From Rhodocollybia butyracea (Eukaryota > Basidiomycota > Agaricomycetes > Agaricales > Omphalotaceae), in the NCBI GenBank assembly GCA_015501585.1, contig JADNRY010001050.1:1-18113 (forward strand): 18,113 bases of DNA, in the 5' to 3' direction. The position numbers and the translations under genes were made by a program. Of the stretch, positions 15,473 to 18,113 are shown one piece after another (the stretch's first letter is position 1; the number at the start of each line of letters is the position of its first letter). The notes under the pieces were generated by a model. It saw nothing but the letters and a program-made list of their open reading frames with translations. It did no database searches and was not told where the DNA came from.

Positions 15473-17003
15473 ATGACTGTCCTCTAACACTAGAAGAGCT
15501 GGTCCAACTCTTGGATGGTAGTAGATTGATATCGGTACTTCACTCTACTGTTTTACTCTCGAGTCTGCTGAATGTGCTCTTCGTCATGGTGTACTTTCCT
15601 AGTATGTTCTTGGTGCATAATATTTCTTCCTTACCTATCCTCATACTCATAACCAAAATCAAAACAGTATCAAGCGCTGCACTTTTCTTGTATGACTGGA
15701 TGCTCCTCCTTCCAGTGGAGCTCGAGGTCGTCTGGTCCGAGAAGCTACGACCTCTAAATGTGCTCTACATCATCCAGCGATATATGCCATTTGTTGACAC
15801 AATTGGCCTTCTATTCGCAGGTAAGGATGATGTATTCATCACTTAATAATATCTGACTCTACTGATCGTTACTCATTGCTACTTATGGCAGTAGACTTTG
15901 TGCAACCTATAGAACCAAATACATGTCGTACCCTGTATAACACCGCTGCATGTAAGTGTTCTTGCTTATAACAATGCCCATTTGTCTGATGTGTCTGATT
16001 TATCTTCGCCTTGAATTGCCTTGAACAGGGATGTATCTTACAGGAATAGCGCTCACAGAAGGTACTTATTAAAATTAATTCTCATACTTATTTTTGGTTT
16101 ACAACTGGTACTTATGTGGAGCTATAGTTGTCTTAACAATGCGCACCTGTGCACTCTGGGGAAAAGATATCAGATTAATTGTTGGCCTCACAATATTCTT
16201 CTTGGGATGCTGGGTCCCCGATTCTTACATCGTACATTCTTCCTTGATTCACAGACATGTACGTCGCGCTTATAGTGCAAGCTACCAATGAATCCCCGAA
16301 TGTTCATTGTCACCGTTCCTAGATATCCCTTCTCCAATCCCGCGGATTGGATGCCTGATAGTGGGTGGTAAACCGATATTGTTTGTAGGTTGGGTGATTT
16401 TCATGGTTTACGAAGCAAGTGAGTTGATCTTTTTTTCTTGGGTTTGGTCTCTCATGAACCATCTTTTCTTGCCAGTGATCGTGACACTAATGTTGATCCC
16501 TGGTGTCGCTTTTTGTGCGTTCTTCCTCACTCTCCGTGACTTTGTTCTCAGTCCCAGCCTCGATACAGTCCGCTCAGGGAACTGGTCTGCGTTGACCACC
16601 ATAGTGTACCGAGACGGTAGGGAATAATTATTTTCCAAGTTATGTTCACCATGACTCTTCAACTGAGATTGTTTGTCAATTTCTAGGCATCACTTACTAT
16701 CTGTTTATTTTCGGTGATTATCTACAACTGTACCCCCTTTCCATTATGATACTTACATTCCATCAACTTCAGGGCTGTCATTGACAAATTTGCTCACTGT
16801 TCTCCTACTGCGGTGAGTTTTACATCCTCAACTTTGTCACGTCAACTCATCCTCCGATGGCCTAGCATGTTCTCCAAAACCTTTTCATTCCATACCATCG
16901 AGTGATGCACACCTTGCTAACCAGCAGAGTCATCCTCCACATGCGAAGTCAATCGCGCAAACCACCAACCAGCATGAACCACATATCTCTGATTGTCCGT
17001 TGA
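15473..17003 (+). pseudogene. DUF6533-type seven-helix membrane protein, copy C
   Basis: The exon order is as in copy B. Exon 1 (15473-15534) is 62 nt, four fewer than in B, so the ATG is out of frame with TLEELVQLLDGSRLIS. Exon 2 (from 15603) reads YVLGA and then TAA, and the GT of the following donor is lost. Exon 3 holds the DUF6533 core (LFLYDWMLLLPVELEVVW, LRPLNVLYIIQRYMPFVD) and ends at a normal GTAAGG donor (about 15820). Then follow VDFVQPIEPNTCRTLYN, WMYLTGIALTE, VVLTMRTCALWGKDIRLIVG, IPRIGCLIVGGKPILFVGWV, VTLMLIPGVAFCAFFLTL, NWSALTTIVYRDG, LTNLLTVLLL and RVMHTLLTSRVILHM, ending TGA at 17001-17003. Downstream exons are better kept than those of B, where the A homopolymer is short. 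The first two exons make it non-functional unless another start is used. Confidence 0.82.
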
Positions 17004-17567
17004 GACTGGCCACTGTAGGAAATAACGGTAAATTAAGCTGCCCCGATATTGCCTAATAAACTTGTAAACATTCTATGGTTAGAGGAGTATGAGGTGAAAA
17101 GGAGGGTTTGGCCAACGCCCTCGTCTGGACTATAGAACGGCTACACCATCAACATGTTCGCGAACCTCAGGCTACCGAAGATGTCACCAACAGACAAGTC
17201 ATCTATAGATACCCTTCCGAAGTGAGTCCATTGAAGCCATACGCGTGAAGCAGTAAGAAAGCAACCAAATCCACACGCAGTATCTAGGCGCAGAAGTCTA
17301 AGTATGCATTGAAGCCGAGAGCAAAGAACAGAAACATAAAATAATAATGATTCACGTACGTTCTGGTGACGTCCCGAGTAGGAGCAAAATGAGAGCAAAA
17401 ATGTTGCGAGGAGTTCGAAATGATCCTCCGTTCCATCTGGTGATTGAATATTTAAATATGGAAAGGACAAAAAAGTGCAAAAATACACCTCGACTCACCC
17501 ACACCTCACCTCAAACCTGGTCCGCACCCAGCAGCAGTAGCACCACCATCAGCCTGGGCATCATGCA
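17004..17567. other. Spacer between convergent genes
   Basis: This region lies between the end of copy C and the 3' end of the minus-strand gene. A short plus-strand run from ATG 17154 (MFANLRLPKMSPTDKSSIDT) ends at a GTGAGT donor near 17222, but I could not find a second exon. ATATTTAAATAT (17447-17458) is a perfect 12 bp palindrome. Nothing else is supportable. Confidence 0.4.
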
Positions 17568-18113
17568 TCATGCCGCACCCTTATCATACCTCACATAAAA
17601 CCCCTCCCTTGCCTCCCTCAGCCACCTCAACAAAGCACGATCCTCCAGGGTGTCTATATCCCCACCCATGCCCGTGCTCGCCCCGATCCCCATATCTATA
17701 TCCACATCAATCTGTACATTATAGCTCTGTGGCCACCAAGAGTGCACATCCAAATCCATATCCCTCAAATCCGCATCAGCAGCAACATGCCAACAATACC
17801 ATGACTTGATATTTGTCCTCGGGTTCAAGTCTATCTCAAACGGCGGGATTGCACTCGGTGGTGGAGGGTAGTGTAAGTAACGAGGCGGGCTGAGTTTGAG
17901 TGGAGATTGAGGGTTTGCGTGAGGCGTTGAGGAATTGAGGAATTGGAGGAGTTGAAGGACAGGGAGGAGGAGGAAGAGAGGGTAGAGAAGTAATAAGGAG
18001 CGGGATCGCGGGTGGGGCCGGGACTACGACCAGGACTGGGTCTGGGAGTACAACAAGGACCAGGAATAGGAATAGGACTAGGACTAGGATTGGAACAGGG
18101 ACTGGGCCCGGTA
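17568..18113 (-). CDS. 3' end of an unidentified gene, partial
   Basis: On the minus strand a frame is open from 18023 to the TGA at 17568-17570. Its last 95 or so residues look truly coding: IPPFEIDLNPRTNIKSWYCW, HVAADADLRDMDLDVHSWWP, an Asp/Gly-rich stretch (VDIDMGIGASTGMGGDIDT) and LEDRALLRWLREAREGFYV to the stop. Tryptophan and acidic residues are frequent. No ATG lies in this frame, so it is probably the last exon. A neighbouring frame further upstream (right) is open and rich in Pro and Ser (GPSPCSNPSPSPIPIPGP), which may be the preceding exon or low-complexity chance. I recognise no family. This gene is unlike the transposon genes in composition and probably belongs to the resident genome. 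Confidence 0.55.
18059..18096. repeat. Imperfect hexamer microsatellite
   Basis: AGGAAT and AGGACT units alternate in pairs (GGAATA twice, GGACTA twice) with related flanking units (GGACCA, GGATTG). On the minus strand this reads as Pro-Ser/Pro-Ile dipeptides, so it may be in frame within the partial gene. Confidence 0.7.

Noticed and set aside
17141..17488. Minus-strand frame of 115 codons
   Set aside because: No motif, no splice context, and composition not clearly different from spacer DNA.
1..18113. tRNA or rRNA genes
   Set aside because: I saw no cloverleaf with A and B box motifs and no rRNA-like conserved stretch.

Overview
The window looks like nuclear DNA of an agaricomycete (mushroom-forming basidiomycete). 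The evidence is very short introns (about 44-66 bp) with GT..AG ends and CTAAC/CTGAT-type branch points, a fungal Tnp2-type CACTA transposase gene, and a tandem cluster of DUF6533-type seven-helix membrane protein genes. It is a transposon-rich accessory region. Most reading frames are broken, and only a few stretches look like intact coding DNA.

Layout. 1-2078: no convincing gene. It holds a dense series of inverted repeats, including a seven-unit array of small hairpins at 692-975 whose stems change in a compensated way, followed by a TATA-like box; this may be part of an LTR whose right end I cannot place. 2079-3183: a CACTG-ended MITE split by an 844 bp solo LTR (2126-2969, 5-bp target duplication ATTAT). 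3422-3797: a dense array of AATGATTGTC motifs in both orientations, ending in a CACTACGGG-type terminus that abuts the truncated end of a Cys/His-rich protein gene (3799-4038). 4370-10099: a nearly complete 5.7 kb CACTA element with 34 bp imperfect terminal inverted repeats. Inside it a second, intact copy of the same MITE (4492-4649, 3-bp duplication AGA) has inserted. The element carries two divergent genes: a spliced minus-strand accessory gene (6426 to 5053) and a plus-strand tnp2 transposase gene (6673-9908) that has picked up stop codons and frameshifts.

10680-17003: four plus-strand relics of one DUF6533-type gene: a 5'-truncated copy A, a nearly full copy B, an internal fragment D and a nearly full copy C. 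Each is broken at a different place. A small palindromic MITE (about 12626-12755) and an unidentified gene remnant (11845-12350) lie between A and B. 17568-18113: the 3' end of an unrelated minus-strand gene, running off or spliced beyond the right edge, with a hexamer repeat at the window end.

How it fits together. The tnp2 protein would be the transposase of the 4370-10099 element, and the divergent minus-strand protein its likely accessory partner. The insertions can be ordered: the LTR is younger than MITE copy 2, and MITE copy 1 is younger than the CACTA element. The DUF6533 relics look like a decaying tandem paralogue family; copies B and C still share a promoter block with a GATAAATAG box 54-62 bp before their ATG.
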